In this document: piece after piece, positions 11,048 through 22,304 of the stretch | Position numbering within the stretch: the stretch's first letter is position 1 | Layout: each line of letters opens with the position of its first letter | Assembly: GCA_022828595.1 (NCBI GenBank) | Contig: JAKGHH010000001.1 | Span: 138,837,017-138,901,016 of the forward strand | Reading direction: 5' to 3' | DNA: 64,000 nt | Origin: Nelumbo lutea | Taxonomy: Eukaryota > Streptophyta > Magnoliopsida > Proteales > Nelumbonaceae | Translations under genes and position numbers: made by a program | The notes under the pieces: generated by a model | The model's database searches: none | What the model was told of the DNA's origin: nothing | Seen by the model: only the letters and a program-made list of their open reading frames with translations

Positions 11048-12976
11048 TGAAGGAATGGTAGGATCCATCTAATGGACGCCAAAACGGTTGTGGAATGGGT
11101 GGGCAAATTTCAAAAAATTTCCTACGTTCTTCCAACTGGGGATCATATTCACTAAATTTAGAATACCATATTCAAGGATCTAACTTGAACCATAATCGAA
11201 CCAGATCTGAACCAAAAGTAAAAAGGGAGGAATATACCTGATCCGGAGAAGTAGTATCTCCCAAAGTTGGTGTTCATGCCCAAAGAAGAAACCAAGATCC
11301 GCTCTTATTGAAGATGACACAGCTGTGGATGGAACGGAACCAGCAGGGTGCATCCTACACACTGGATCCTTCGCAAGAATCCTCTGGAAACTCTGAACAC
11401 CGAATCTTCTTCAGTCTTTCTTGCAAGACTGATGTCAAGAACTGATTTCTTGACTTCCTGTTTCTGCAAAGATTGAATCTTGCAAGAGGGAATGGCGGCT
11501 GCAGGAGGAGAACTCCCGGGACGAAGATGGTTGAACTGCTTCTCTTCTCTCTGGAGTATGAATGAGATCTAATCTCAATTCGTAGGGAGTTTTTTTTTTC
11601 ACAAACCCTGGTTCGAATTCTGATATGTTTCTGTTTGGGTTTCTCCTCTTTTCTTCTTGATTAAGAAACCTCCTAATTAGGAGTTATCCCAATCCAAATC
11701 TGTATTTGGATAGGGGATTATCTCAATCCTATCTGCAGATTAAGTTAGTTTACTCCTGATCTTATCAAGAGGTTACCAGATTCAAATCTAATTTGAATTT
11801 GGTCTCCTGGAGTGGATAAGGTTAAAGGCCTAATCCTTTTACTAACATTAATCTCAGATACGCCCCATAGATGGGTGATCATATCAGCCCAGCTCGAAAT
11901 GGGCTTTTGGCCCATTAGATTTTCAGTGTTTAACTAGCTTCTAATCTGCTGCCCAGTTGGGCTTCTTTGTATGGCGTGGGACCCAAGCATTGATCTACAC
12001 ACCAGCCACATGGTTTCGGCCTAGCCGAATTCATTGAAAGACTCAGTAAACCCCTGAGCCCATCATATGGACCCTATGGGCCCAACACTTACATTAAGTG
12101 GTCCCTGTGCCAAGCCATCTTATGAAAACCCAGGCACTGTGGGAAGGTGCAAGATTAGCCCATCAGGTATTATCCTAAATGGTTTTACACTTAACCTCTC
12201 AGCCCTTAATGATCAAGCACTGCCCGACAAGAGAGGACCTCTCCCTCAGCTACAAGGAACAATGCCGCACTCTCCACTCACATGGATCCCGGGAATTAAA
12301 ACCATTTGCAAACATTTTGAAACCGTACAAATATATATATGTATATATTAATTTTGCAAAACAAAATTCCAACGATTGAAATCAACTACCGGCAGTTTGG
12401 TTTCCATCAGAGAAAGTGCCTTTCTCGATCTTTACCCTTCGTCCGACAAAGGGGTTGATCCTATCACTATGATCACCCACTCAGATGAGTTCTTAGACTG
12501 TCCCAACCTACCCAGGTTTTGATCCCCACTAAGGATCTCATTGATTGGCATATCAAAGATAGCCCGATCCGACACCTAGTGAAGTGTCACAATCGAGTGT
12601 AGGGGTCAGGTGTAACTTTCCAATTTTGCCCATTTATCTCCAAGGTCCAGGGTAGTACTAGAAAATTGGTCCGGTTCAAGGATTCAAGTAATCCCATACT
12701 GCATGTGCCTTAGGTCTTACCCTGGTGGTTGAAACAGGCCATCCCAACACTTGGTGGCACACCAGTATCAGCCTTGGTAGGATAAATCTCCCCAGACTTA
12801 TCCAATGGCTGTGAACACTTAAAACTAACACGAGTCTCTATAAGTGTCCAGTTTTAGGGTCTTACACAGAATTAAACCAAACAACATGAGTCAAACATGC
12901 ACTTTATTTATTTCCACTAAATAACAAAAGTACATCAAATCGGATTGAAGCTAAGGGCATACAAAACTGTCTAACA
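11048..12976 (-). repeat. 5' LTR of element A (1.93 kb)
   Basis: Plus-strand bounds TGAAGGAATGG...CTGTCTAACA, so the transcript-sense LTR runs TGTTAGACAG...CTTCA. It aligns with 4063-5382 over its right two thirds and with the element B LTR (22305-24208) over its whole length. No protein-coding content is recognised inside. Confidence 0.9.
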
Positions 12977-13640
12977 CTCTTAGCATTAGCAATGTACGAA
13001 TCTACAAAGTTCAGTACAAAGTTAGAATGAAGTGAAGACATGATCATAAAAAGAAATGAGAATGCACAGCCCACATACCAGGCTAGAATTGACCGGCTGA
13101 AGGGCACATCAGCCCAACCAGGGTCAGCAATTGGGATGATGTGTACTCCTTGATGTGCAGCTATACTATCCTTTTCATAACAGCTATCTCCTCCTATGAC
13201 AACTCGACCTAGGAAGGACCCTTATACTTGGTCCTTGGAATGGATAGGGCGAGGGAGAATTTCCAACCTCCTCGACACTTCACAAAGAAGAAATCCTCTT
13301 TCCAGTGCATAATGGAAGTGAGACCCAATGAGCACCTTCGTGTTCGACCTAGCCGACAGGTAGTAGTACCTCTACTTGTGCTTCTTTAAGTGGAAAAAGT
13401 ATCTAAACATCGATAGGGTAATCTCAATATCCTTGAGATGCAGTAGCATGGCAGCCCGACTAGGTACCAAAATGAGTTTGGCATCAATTGACCAGGTAGG
13501 ACCCAATACCACCTTAGGACGACCACTACCCCAGGATCTAAAGGGAACCTAAGGCTGGCAATCAAACTATAGATGTACACACAAATATCCTTAGACGGGC
13601 TGAAGTGGCCATCTCCTAAATCCTGGGACACCTCAGTTCA
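12977..13640 (-). pseudogene. Ty3-type gag-region fragment (gypsy-type transposase_28-like)
   Basis: Minus-strand frame 13386-13631 reads ASLRFPLDPGVVVVLRWYW then LPGQLMPNSFWYLVG, and a neighbouring frame continues with LKKHKYR..YLSARS and HYALERGFLLCEV. This matches the domain called putative gypsy-type transposon protein (PF04195-like: FPL.PF...L...G.APGQL.PN.WR.L, followed by ...W...FF.V). It is broken by frame changes and has no neighbours of its own. It forms the flank in which element A (right end) lies. A relic. Confidence 0.5.
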
Positions 13641-14164
13641 TTCTCTTCAGGAATGCAGTACACATCCCTGATTTTGGCCAGGTCGGTCGGAGAAAGAGTA
13701 CACGAAGCAAATAAATATCAAATAATCAAAAAAATGGCTTAGGTTGATAGTGTGATGGTCCGAATGCAATCTGGACAAAAGCTGCATTCCTACAAAACTG
13801 TAAGCTGTAGATCGATCTCCATTTGCAATCTCTATCTTCTCTGCAAGATCCAACGATTTCTCCGATGTAAAAAAATAGAAAAAGCCCTAATTTATATTGC
13901 TTACATCAGAAAAACCTAATACATTATTTCTAAAAACAAAAATAATTAATTACAGACCAAATAATCAAATTAACAAATTTGGTGTGCACCAATCTTCCCA
14001 CAATCAAGAGTTCAATCTCCATCACTCTTTCAAGAATCCATAACAAAACAATTCTATAATATATAAGGATATATCTATAAAAATTTTAGATCATTGGCCC
14101 ACTCTGAAAACCAAATTCTTAGAGATTTCTACTAACTGCTCAAATTGGCTAGACTTGTTCTTGC
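13641..14164 (-). other. Leader fragment of an A/B-type copia element
   Basis: Noncoding sequence with phrases shared with the leaders of elements A and B (tttacagaccaa, tggtgtgcacc, and an aatt-rich run with tttagatcat). The segment from about 14040 recurs at 15140-15290. Probably an orphaned leader of a related minus-strand element. Confidence 0.5.
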
Positions 14165-14966
14165 TGTTAGACAGTGTATGCCCTTAGCTCAAATTAGATT
14201 GGTGTTCTGATACATTAATTGTAAATGAGTATAAGTACGTAATTGTTTCATGTTATAATTGGTGTGTTTCTGTGTAATTACCCCTTAAACTGGACACTTA
14301 CGAGACTCATGTTAGTTTAGAATGTTCTCAGCCATTGGATAGACTTGGGGAGTTTATCTTGCCAAGGCTGAAATCAACTACTGGTAGTTTAGGTTTCCAT
14401 AAGAGAGAGTGCATCCCCGATCATTCAATTTGTCCGACAAAGGGGCAGATCATATCACTATGATCACCCACTCAGATGAATTCTCAGACTATCCCAATAT
14501 ATTCAGGTTTTGACCCCCTCTAAGGATCTCACTGATTGGCATATCAAAGACAGTCCAATCCGACACCTAATGCAGTATCATAATCGAGTCTAAGGGTCAG
14601 GTGTAATATTCTAGTTTTGCCCACCTATTTCCAAGGTCTAGGGTAATACTGGAAAATTGGTCTGGTTCAGGGTTTCAATAAAACCCACACTGCATGTACC
14701 TCAGCTCTCACCCTAGCAGCTGAGACAAGTCACCCTAACCAACTTGGTGGTACATCAAGTGTCAGCATTGGCAGGATAAATTTCCCCAGATCTATTCAAC
14801 GGCTGTGAAGATTCTAAACGAACTCGAGTCTCATATGTGTCCAATTTAAGGGTATTACACAGAAACACACCATAATAACATGAATCAATTATGTACTTTA
14901 TTCATTTACACTAAATGTCAAAAGATACATCAGTTTGATTGGAGCTAAGCACATAACTGTCTAACA
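14165..14966. repeat. LTR foldback: two LTR starts joined head to head
   Basis: The left 200 bp (from TGTTAGACAGTG at 14165) is the start of the A/B-type LTR on the plus strand. At about 14360 it switches to the end-inverted copy of the same LTR (minus strand), which ends CTGTCTAACA at 14966. The two outer ends are therefore inverted repeats of about 200 bp, each an LTR 5' terminus pointing outward. The left flank (ggctagacttgttcttgc) is the same as that of the solo LTR at 15291, which points to a local duplication. Confidence 0.75.
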
Positions 14967-14978
14967 CTAAGGTCGCTT

Positions 14979-15185
14979 GTGAAGAACCTCCCAGAGGATA
15001 AGGGAAAGTTCCTTAAGCACACCGAAAAATATATGAACGTCGAGGAAACACTTCACGCACACGAAAAGCTTGTCAAAGTCGGAAAGAGGAAGGAACGTGA
15101 TAATGGCCAAGGCAAAAGAAGTAGTAAGCACAAGAGGTCGATCTCCATTACTCTTTCAAGAATCCATAATAAAACAATTCTATAA
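14979..15185 (+). pseudogene. Ty3 gag fragment
   Basis: A 68-codon frame reads FLKHTEKYMNVEETLHAHEK then KVGKRKERD, which resembles the C-terminal gag segment of plant Ty3 elements (..RA.KYMN.EE......) before the zinc knuckle. Nothing else of the element is adjacent: an LTR end lies at 14966 and copia leader sequence begins near 15140. Confidence 0.45.
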
Positions 15186-15290
15186 TATATCAGGATATAT
15201 CTATAAAAATTTTAGATCATTGGCCACTCTGAAAACCAAATTCTTAGAGATTTTTTACTAACTGCTCAAATTGGCTAGACTTGTTCTTGC
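15140..15290 (-). repeat. Direct repeat of 14040-14164 (copia leader piece)
   Basis: From aagaatccataa to tggctagacttgttcttgc this stretch matches 14040-14164 almost base for base. The match continues for about 200 bp into the LTR start that follows each copy. The duplication therefore covers flank plus LTR end. Confidence 0.8.
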
Positions 15291-17099
15291 TGTTAGACAA
15301 TGTATGCCCTTAGCTCAAATCAGATTGGTGTACTGATACATTTATTGTAAATGAGTATAAGTATATAATTGTTTCATGTTTATAATTGGTTGTTTCTGTG
15401 TAATTACCTCTTAAACTGGACATTTATGAGGCTCATGTTAGTTTAGAATGTTCTCAGTCATTGGATAGACTTGGGGAGTTTATCTTGCTAAGGCTGACAC
15501 TAATGTGCTGCCAAGAAGGTTGGGGCAGCCTGTCTCAACTGCCAGGGTTGGACCCGAAGCACTTGTGGTGTGTGTTTGTTTGAAACACTGAACCCAGACC
15601 AATTTCTAGTTATTGCCCTGGACCTTGGAGACTGGTTGGAAAAATTGGAAAGTTACTCATAACTCCTAGACTCGATTATGGTACTGCACTGGGTGTCAGA
15701 TTAGGTTGTCTTTGATATGCCAATCAGTGAGATCCTTTGGAGGTCAAAATCTGGGTATGGTAGGGCAGTCTGAGAATTCACTCAAGTGGGTGATCATAGT
15801 GACAGGATCAGCCCCTTTGTTGGACAAAGTGAATGATCGGACTACACTCTCTTATGGAAACCAAAACTGCCGATAGTCGATTTCAAACTTGTTTGAGATT
15901 TGTTTTGCAAAATATATTTATATGATATATATTATGTTTTAAGGTTAAAGGTTTGCAAAAGGTCTTAATTCCGAGACCCATCCGAGAAGAGAGTGCGACA
16001 CTGCACTTTGCAGCCAGGGAGAGGTCTTTCCTTGTCGGGCAGTGTTTGATCATTAAGGGCTGAGAGGTTAAGTGTAAGAGACCATGAAGGGTTGTTTTAT
16101 CTGATGGGCTATATCTCACTTAAGTCCATTGTCCTTGGGCCTTCATAGGATGGTTGAACTCAATGATCATTTACTGTAAATGTTGGGCCCATTAAGAGCC
16201 CATACTGATGGACTCAGGGGTTCACACTGCTTGATAGTGAATTCGGCCAAGCCTTTTCACAGAGGTTGGGACGAACCCTATATGCTTATGTGAGGTCATT
16301 GTTGGGGTCCAACGCCATACAAAGTGAACCTAAATGGGCCAACAACAAACCAAGGATGTGAGCCACATGCTTATTAGGCCTAAAGGCCATGATTAATTGG
16401 ATTAATTAGGGTGTCACATGACAGCTTAAGCGGTCGTTTGATATGGGTGAATATGGGTCTGGATATGGGTCTGGATCAGCCATTAGGATAAGAGATAAGT
16501 CTTATCCACTTAGCGAGTTCAAATCCAAATAAATATTGGATTAGGAATCTCCTAATTTGATTAGGAGTGGTTATCCTTAAGGCTAAAAAAAGAGGAGATC
16601 GAATATGCTCCAGTTTACTCTACTCTTAATTCTCTCTCTGTCTGTTCTTTATGCACCAGTAACCCTAATTCGACCTCGCCTTCTTGGACTGATCTTGATG
16701 TGTTCCAACTCTGATTTTTGGAAGAAAAATACAGAGAAAATTCGTGCTCACCTTCCTTGTACGATCCAAAGTGTTGGATTGTAGTTTTGTTGAAAATTGT
16801 GTTGCTGAATCGGCTTCAATTCAAGCTGTGCCATCTTCAGGGGAAGTTGGTTTTGGGATTTAGTTTGAGTGTGAACTATCACTTTGGGAGCTACATTTGT
16901 GGAATCCATATCAGGTATACTTCTCCATTCTTTTTGGCTTTAGATTTAGTCTGGTTTCGGTGCAAGAACGATCACTGAGAAATGCAGTTTTTTAAAACTG
17001 GGAATACGATTCCGTGAAGGTTGCAAGAAAATTTTTGAAATATTGCCCAACCATCTGGCATGGTTCGGCCATCCATATGATGGATTTCACCTTCCTTCA
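15291..17099 (+). mobile_element. Solo LTR of the A/B-type copia family
   Basis: Begins TGTTAGACAATG at 15291 and ends ...CCTTCCTTCA at 17099, the same terminal words as the LTRs of elements A and B but in the opposite orientation. The flanking five bases are cttgc (left) and cttgt (right), one mismatch, as expected for an old 5-bp target duplication. Neither side has internal element sequence of matching orientation: the left flank is minus-strand leader and the right flank is the same leader running to a primer site at 17157. So this is an LTR left after recombination between two LTRs, sitting in the leader of another element. Confidence 0.78.
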
Positions 17100-17583
17100 C
17101 TTGTTGATTTGAGTTTTGGTTAAAATTCAGTTTGGTTCATTCCAAGGATGAACCTAGCTCCGATACCACTATTGGAAGGGTTAGGATTCATCATATGGAT
17201 GGCTGAACCATGCTAGATTGCTGGGCAAATTTTCAAAAAATTTACTAATCCTTTTGGGAATCGAATTCCCTATGTTTTGAAAAATTACATTTCTCATAAT
17301 TGGTCTTGCACTAAATCAAACCAGATTTGAAACCAATCAAAGAGGAAGATTTATACCTGATATGGATACAACAAATGCAGATCCTAAGGTGGCACAGTGT
17401 GTAGGTGAAGTTGATTTATTAACACATTTTTTGGCAAAATTGCAACCCAACCGCTTGGATCGAACTGGGGAAGGTGAGCTTTGAAGTTCCTCTAAATTTT
17501 TCTTGCAAAAATGAGAAGAAAACTGATCTCCATCTGTCCTTGAAAGCCTAGGTCATGACAGGGTTTCATGGAAGACAAAAGAG
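17100..17583 (-). mobile_element. Primer site and partial 5' LTR of another A/B-type element, cut by gap
   Basis: gctccgatacca at 17157-17168 is the complement of a tRNA-Met primer site with one change. It is followed from about 17173 by tggaagggttaggattc, the same LTR terminus as in elements A and B. The LTR continues rightward to the run of Ns. Its leader lies to the left and hosts the solo LTR. The rest of the LTR is not in the assembly. Confidence 0.75.
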
Positions 17584-17683
17584 NNNNNNNNNNNNNNNNN
17601 NNNNNNNNNNNNNNNNNNNNNNNNNNNNNNNNNNNNNNNNNNNNNNNNNNNNNNNNNNNNNNNNNNNNNNNNNNNNNNNNNNN
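17584..17683. other. Assembly gap (100 N)
   Basis: Exactly 100 Ns, which is a conventional placeholder for a gap of unknown size. Sequence to the left is an LTR running rightward and sequence to the right is integrase of element B, so RT, RNase H and a 3' LTR of B are missing from the assembly here. Confidence 0.98.
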
Positions 17684-17689
17684 GCGCAT

Positions 17690-18722
17690 TTCGATTGCAG
17701 AATACTTTCTGCTCACTTGGGTCATAGAATAGGTAACCTACAGAGCCTTTTGGGTAGCCTACAAATAGGCAACGACTGGTCTTGGATTCCAACTTGTCTG
17801 CATTCATTATTTTAACGTGTGCTGGACAACCCCAAATCTTCAAGTGTCTGACACTTGGTTTCTTTCCGGTCCAAAGTTCATATGGAGTATTCGGAACCGA
17901 TTTGGTTGGAACCCAATTCAGCACATAAATCGCAATCTCTAATGCATAACCCCAAAAGGATGTGGGTAACTCTGAGTGTATGAGAAGCGACCGGACCATA
18001 TCTAATACGGTCCTATTCCTCCTCTCTGAAACACCGTTAAGTTGTGGTGTAGCAGGATGAGTTAATTGTTATACTATCCCATTGTCCTTTAAGTAGTCCC
18101 TAAATTCGTTAGAGAGATACTCGCCACCTCGATCTAATCGAAGGGCCTTAATTTCTCTCTCTAACTGTTTCTCGACCTCTTGTCTGAACTCTTTGAAATT
18201 TTCAAAGGATTCAGACTTGTGTCACATTAGGTACACGTAACCGTATCGTGAAAAATCATCTGTGAAGGTGATGAAATACATGTGTTGATTTCGTGTCCTA
18301 ACACTTAGGGGACCACATACATCAGTATGTATTAGGTCAAGTGTGCCTGTACATCTTTCAGGCTTACCGTTAAATGGCCGTTTCGTCATCTTGCCTTGTT
18401 GGCAATGCTCACAAGTGGGAAGATCTTCTACAGTTAGAAAATCCAAAGGACCATCCTTTACCAACCTTGTGATTCGGTCAACACCAATGTGGCCAAGTCG
18501 GTAATGCCACAGACACGTGGGATTAACTGTATCACGAGCTCTCTTCTTAGGGATTTCAGCCGACGTAGTTTCTGTTATGTTAGTTTCTAGAGAAGGATGT
18601 AGAACGTAGAGACCGTTCTCTAGTTCCCCGTATGCGATGAATGTATTGTTTCTTTTAATAGTAATCGTATTACTAAAGAAGACAGAATAACCATCTGCAC
18701 ACAGTTTTGAGACAAAAATCAA
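17690..18722 (-). pseudogene. Element B integrase (C-terminal part beside gap) and pre-integrase
   Basis: 18222-18722 reads CLWHYRLGHIGVDRITRLV, CEHCQQGKM, HTDVCGPLSV and TDDFSRYGYVYLM (zinc-binding part and first catalytic Asp). 17690-17999 holds [15 protein letters not shown]...[31 protein letters not shown]. Frame changes near 18060-18220 remove the central catalytic region as one reading frame. The domain is cut by the gap just after the [11 protein letters not shown] word. Confidence 0.85.
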
Positions 18723-19904
18723 AATTCTTCATAAATTTTGTACATAAAGGCAATCTTTCAGTACAATAGTTCCTTTCTAAAAGGTAACTCCACGGTTCCT
18801 ATGGCCGCGGCTGCAACAATTGCAGTATTCCCCAAGTAGAGCGTGACTTCTCCTTCACTTAGCCTTTTTGCTTACCTTGAACCCTTGCAGTGAGTTACAT
18901 GCATGAGTTGAAGCCTCGAAGTCAATACACCAAGACACAAAAGCTACCAACAAGTTGGTTTCTATAACACAAGTTTCGAAGTTACCTTTCTTGGATTCCA
19001 GGTAGGCAGGACAATTCCTTTTCCAGTGGCCGGTCTTCTTGCAGAAGTGACAGGCATCCGATGCTTTGTCTTTCTTCTACTTCTTGCTCTTAGTGGCTTT
19101 CTTCTGAGGCTTCTTTGCCTTCCTCTTTCCCTTGCCTATCTTGCCAGCTTCAACAAGACAAGTGGAAAGATCTTCTACAGTTAGAAAATCCAAAAGACCA
19201 TCATTTACCAATCTTGTGATTCGATCAACACCGATGTGGCCAAGTCGGTAATGCCACAGACACGTGGGATTAACTGTATCATGGGCTCTCTTCTTGGGGA
19301 TTTCAGCCGACGTAGTTTCGGTTATGTTAGTTTCTAGAGAAGGATGTAGAACATAGAGACCGTTCTCCAGTTCCCCATATGCGATGAATCTATTGTTTCT
19401 TTTAATAGTAATCGTATTACTAAAGAAGACAGAATAACCATCTGCACACAGTTTTGAGACAAAAATCAAAATTCTCCTTAAATTTTGTACATAAAGACAA
19501 TCTTTTAGTACAATTATTCCTTCTCTAAAAAATAACTCCACGGTTCCTATGGCCACGGCTGCAACAGTTGCAGTAGTCCCCAAGTAGAGTGTGACTTCTC
19601 CTTCACTCAGCCTTCTGCTTACCTTGAACCCTTACAGTGAGTTACACACATGAGTTGAAGCCCCGGAGTCAATACACCATGACGCAGAAGCTACCAATAA
19701 ATCGGTTTCTATAACACAAGTTTTGAAATTACCTTTCTTGGATTCCAGGTAGGCAGGACAATTCCTTTTCCAGTGGTCGGTCTTCTTGCAGAAGTGAGTC
19801 ATCCGATGCTTTGTCTTTCTTCTGCTTCTTGCTCTTAGTGGCTTTCTTCTGAGAGTTCTTTGCCTTCCTCTTTCTCTTGCATGTCTTGCCAGCTTCCACA
19901 AGCA
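18411..19904 (-). repeat. Tandem duplication of about 746 bp inside element B
   Basis: Sequence 18411-19157 is repeated at 19158-19904. Matched landmarks, such as gattaactgt (18521 and 19268), acaagtgg (18411 and 19158) and gatgctttgtc (19060 and 19805), are 745-747 bp apart. The unit covers the zinc-knuckle region, protease and pre-integrase. At the seam, pre-integrase (DFLTVEDLSTC) runs straight into gag (LVEAGKIGKGKRKAKKP), which creates a nonsense fusion. Confidence 0.92.
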
Positions 19905-20535
19905 TGGCTACAGGCTCATCCTTTCTAATCAGTTCCTCAGCTCTTTGCAACATATTTTTGAGCTCTTATAAGCTGACATTCAGCTTGTTCATGTTATAGT
20001 TCATGATGAACGGATTAAAGGAAAGAGGCAAAGAGTTAAGGATAGCATCTATCTGGGTAGCAAGGTCCAGCCCGGATTCAAGAGCCTCTAGTTCGTTGAT
20101 GTATCCCATCATCCGAAGACAATGGTCGTGAACTTGTTGATCCTTGGACATTTGAGCGGTCATAAACTGTTTCAAGACCTTTTGTCGAATAGAACGATTC
20201 TGCTCTTCATGCATCGTCCTGAGACTGTCCCATATGTCCTTGGCAAGTTCGATTTGATCAAACTGCCTCTGTATTGGGTTGTCCAAGGAGGCAATGATGT
20301 AACACCGGGCAAGGGACTTTTTCTCCTCCCATTCTTGATAGTCTCTCCTTCGGGCCTCAGAAGCCCTATCACCCGGACGCTCCGGGGCAGGATTCTTTGC
20401 CACTTTGTCCAGCTTTTCAGAAGTTAGGACCAGCATAAGGTTCCTGTACCAATCGGCATAGTTTGGGCCCTTCAACTTTTTGTCATCAAGCAGTTTTGCA
20501 AAAGATCCGTTTGCCATTTTCTGATAAATGAGCAA
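19632..20535 (-). pseudogene. Element B gag and protease start
   Basis: 19966-20535 is an uninterrupted gag frame of 189 codons (MANGSFAKLLDDKKLKGPNY...KLDKVAKNPAPERPGD...LRMMGYINELEALESGLDL). A stop follows NKLNVSL. The next frames give RAEELIRKDEPVAMLVEAGK, a basic KKATKSKKQKKDKASD stretch, then a damaged zinc knuckle and protease WCIDSGASTHVCNS. In this copy the protease triad D-S-G is intact, unlike in element A. Confidence 0.87.
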
Positions 20536-22303
20536 ACATCAGTCCACAACTTAATTTGATTCATGTTCATTACATAGATATGGATTTTAATCTACGTTCC
20601 ATTTCCATTTGTTCATTTATGAGATTTCCCTCCTTTCTCAGTGACGGATACCACGGGTTGTCTCTGGAAATGTGAGAAATCACATAGGGTGCATGGATCC
20701 GACTGTTTCAGCTGCATAACCCCACTACCTTTCTATGAATGATCATATCCACTCATCATATGAGATTTCCCTTTGGCCTCTGTCAGACAAGGTTCAGAGC
20801 CATTTTCAGGTAAACCTTTCTGTCTAGTGAGTGCTTACCCATCATATTCTTGAATGCCAAGGTACCGTGAGAGAGTTCCCATTTTCTGGTGAAGACCCTC
20901 CCACATCGGTCTATGACGCCCCTATCATCTTATGAAACACTTAGACAAGCCCAACAACAAATGGATAGCCCATTTTCTGGTGCGTTTCCTCATTACTGAA
21001 GAACCCATCCTTATTCTAATGATGGAAGGCCTTTAGAGAGTTCATCATATGAATCTCCCTATCACATGCACTCATATTAGCCGGAGGGAACAAATAATTA
21101 TGCCTTAGTTTGATTTGGGTCAAACCAAAGTGGCTCCCACTGACTTTCATAAAGCCAGATTTCGGTGGGCCTTAATCGGCTAGGGTTCCGCACGTAACCT
21201 CTTGATGAGGTGTGGGGCCCACCACTGAGGGAGGTCATCCAATGACCAAAAGGGACACCATGGCAATGATGTGCATTCAGCCATGGTGTGCGCAAGAGCC
21301 ACTGTCGATTGAGCATGGGCCAAGTACTTATGGCCCATGTACGTAGCACATCACACATCCATACATCACATGCAGGTATAAATTGATCCAATCAATTAAT
21401 CATCTGTAAGGCCCATTTGAAGCCCATTTTAAATCCATAATATTAACCATTAATATTATCTAGGTATGTGGGCCAAATGGTTCAGCCCATATAGCTTTAT
21501 GGGTTAAGTGGGCTTTTAGCAGTTTTAACCTTTTAAAACTGGGCCTTTATAGGATGGGCCGAATTAACCATTTAATTAAACACCAATCCTTAGGCCCATT
21601 AGTGAGAAAATTAGGGTTGACTTTCATCCTTGATTAAACCCTAGGTTCGGTCCAAATTGTTTGAACCAATCTCGGTTCGAATGGGTCTAGGGTTTGATTT
21701 TTAATTAAATCCTTAATTCAAGAAAATAATATGAAATTAAATACTGAAAAAAAAAACAAGATTCAGTCAATCAGGGCTGTTCGCACAATCCTTCCTGCAA
21801 AACAGAGGTTAGATCACAGAATGCAGTTTCACAGACTACAAATCGTAGATAGTGTTTCTCTCATCTGCGAAATCTCCTTCTCTGCGAAATCTCCTCTTTT
21901 TTTGTGCCGTCATCTTAGATCCAAAATAAATAAATAGAAATCCTATTTCTATTAATAATTACATCAGATCGAATACCTATACATTGAGTCTAGAAAATAA
22001 AAAAAAAATATTTACAGACCCAAAAATAATTCAAGAACAGCAAAATCGCAGGTTCCCTGCGCAAATCAAGAATTTGATCTCCTCTTGTACGAACAACCCA
22101 TAAATCAAGAAAATTATAAAGAATAGTTCTAAATAATAATCAGATTTACATAAAATTAATTTCAGATTATTCACCCATTAAGTTTGGGAACAAATTTCCC
22201 AAAACCCATATCTGCGCAAATCGGGTAGAACACCTTCTGCCCATTTGCGCAGGTTCAGTTCTAAAACAAATTGGTTCAAGATTTGAACCTGGCTCTAATA
22301 CGA
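20536..22303 (-). other. Element B leader and degenerate primer site
   Basis: A leader homologous to that of element A, about 1.75 kb, without coding sequence. It ends at a primer site complement gctctaatacga (22292-22303), which differs from the usual gctctgatacca at two positions. Confidence 0.75.
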
Positions 22304-22304
22304 C

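Larger units (their letters stand above)
4063..12976 (-). mobile_element. Ty1/copia element A with very long LTRs, left LTR truncated
   Basis: A minus-strand copia element. The right (5') LTR is 11048-12976, followed leftward by a tRNA-Met primer site, a 1.75-kb leader, gag, protease, integrase, RT and RNase H, then the left (3') LTR. The left LTR aligns with the right one only from 4063 (taattaggagttatcc, matching about 11680), so about 0.6 kb of it is lost at the border with the LEA_3-like region and no target duplication can be tested. The polyprotein is broken by stops and frameshifts. Domain order PR-IN-RT-RH is the Ty1/copia order. LTRs near 1.9 kb are long for copia. Confidence 0.93.

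Noticed and set aside
15883..16978. Frames within the solo LTR
   Set aside because: LTR sequence, matched in elements A and B without conserved reading frame.
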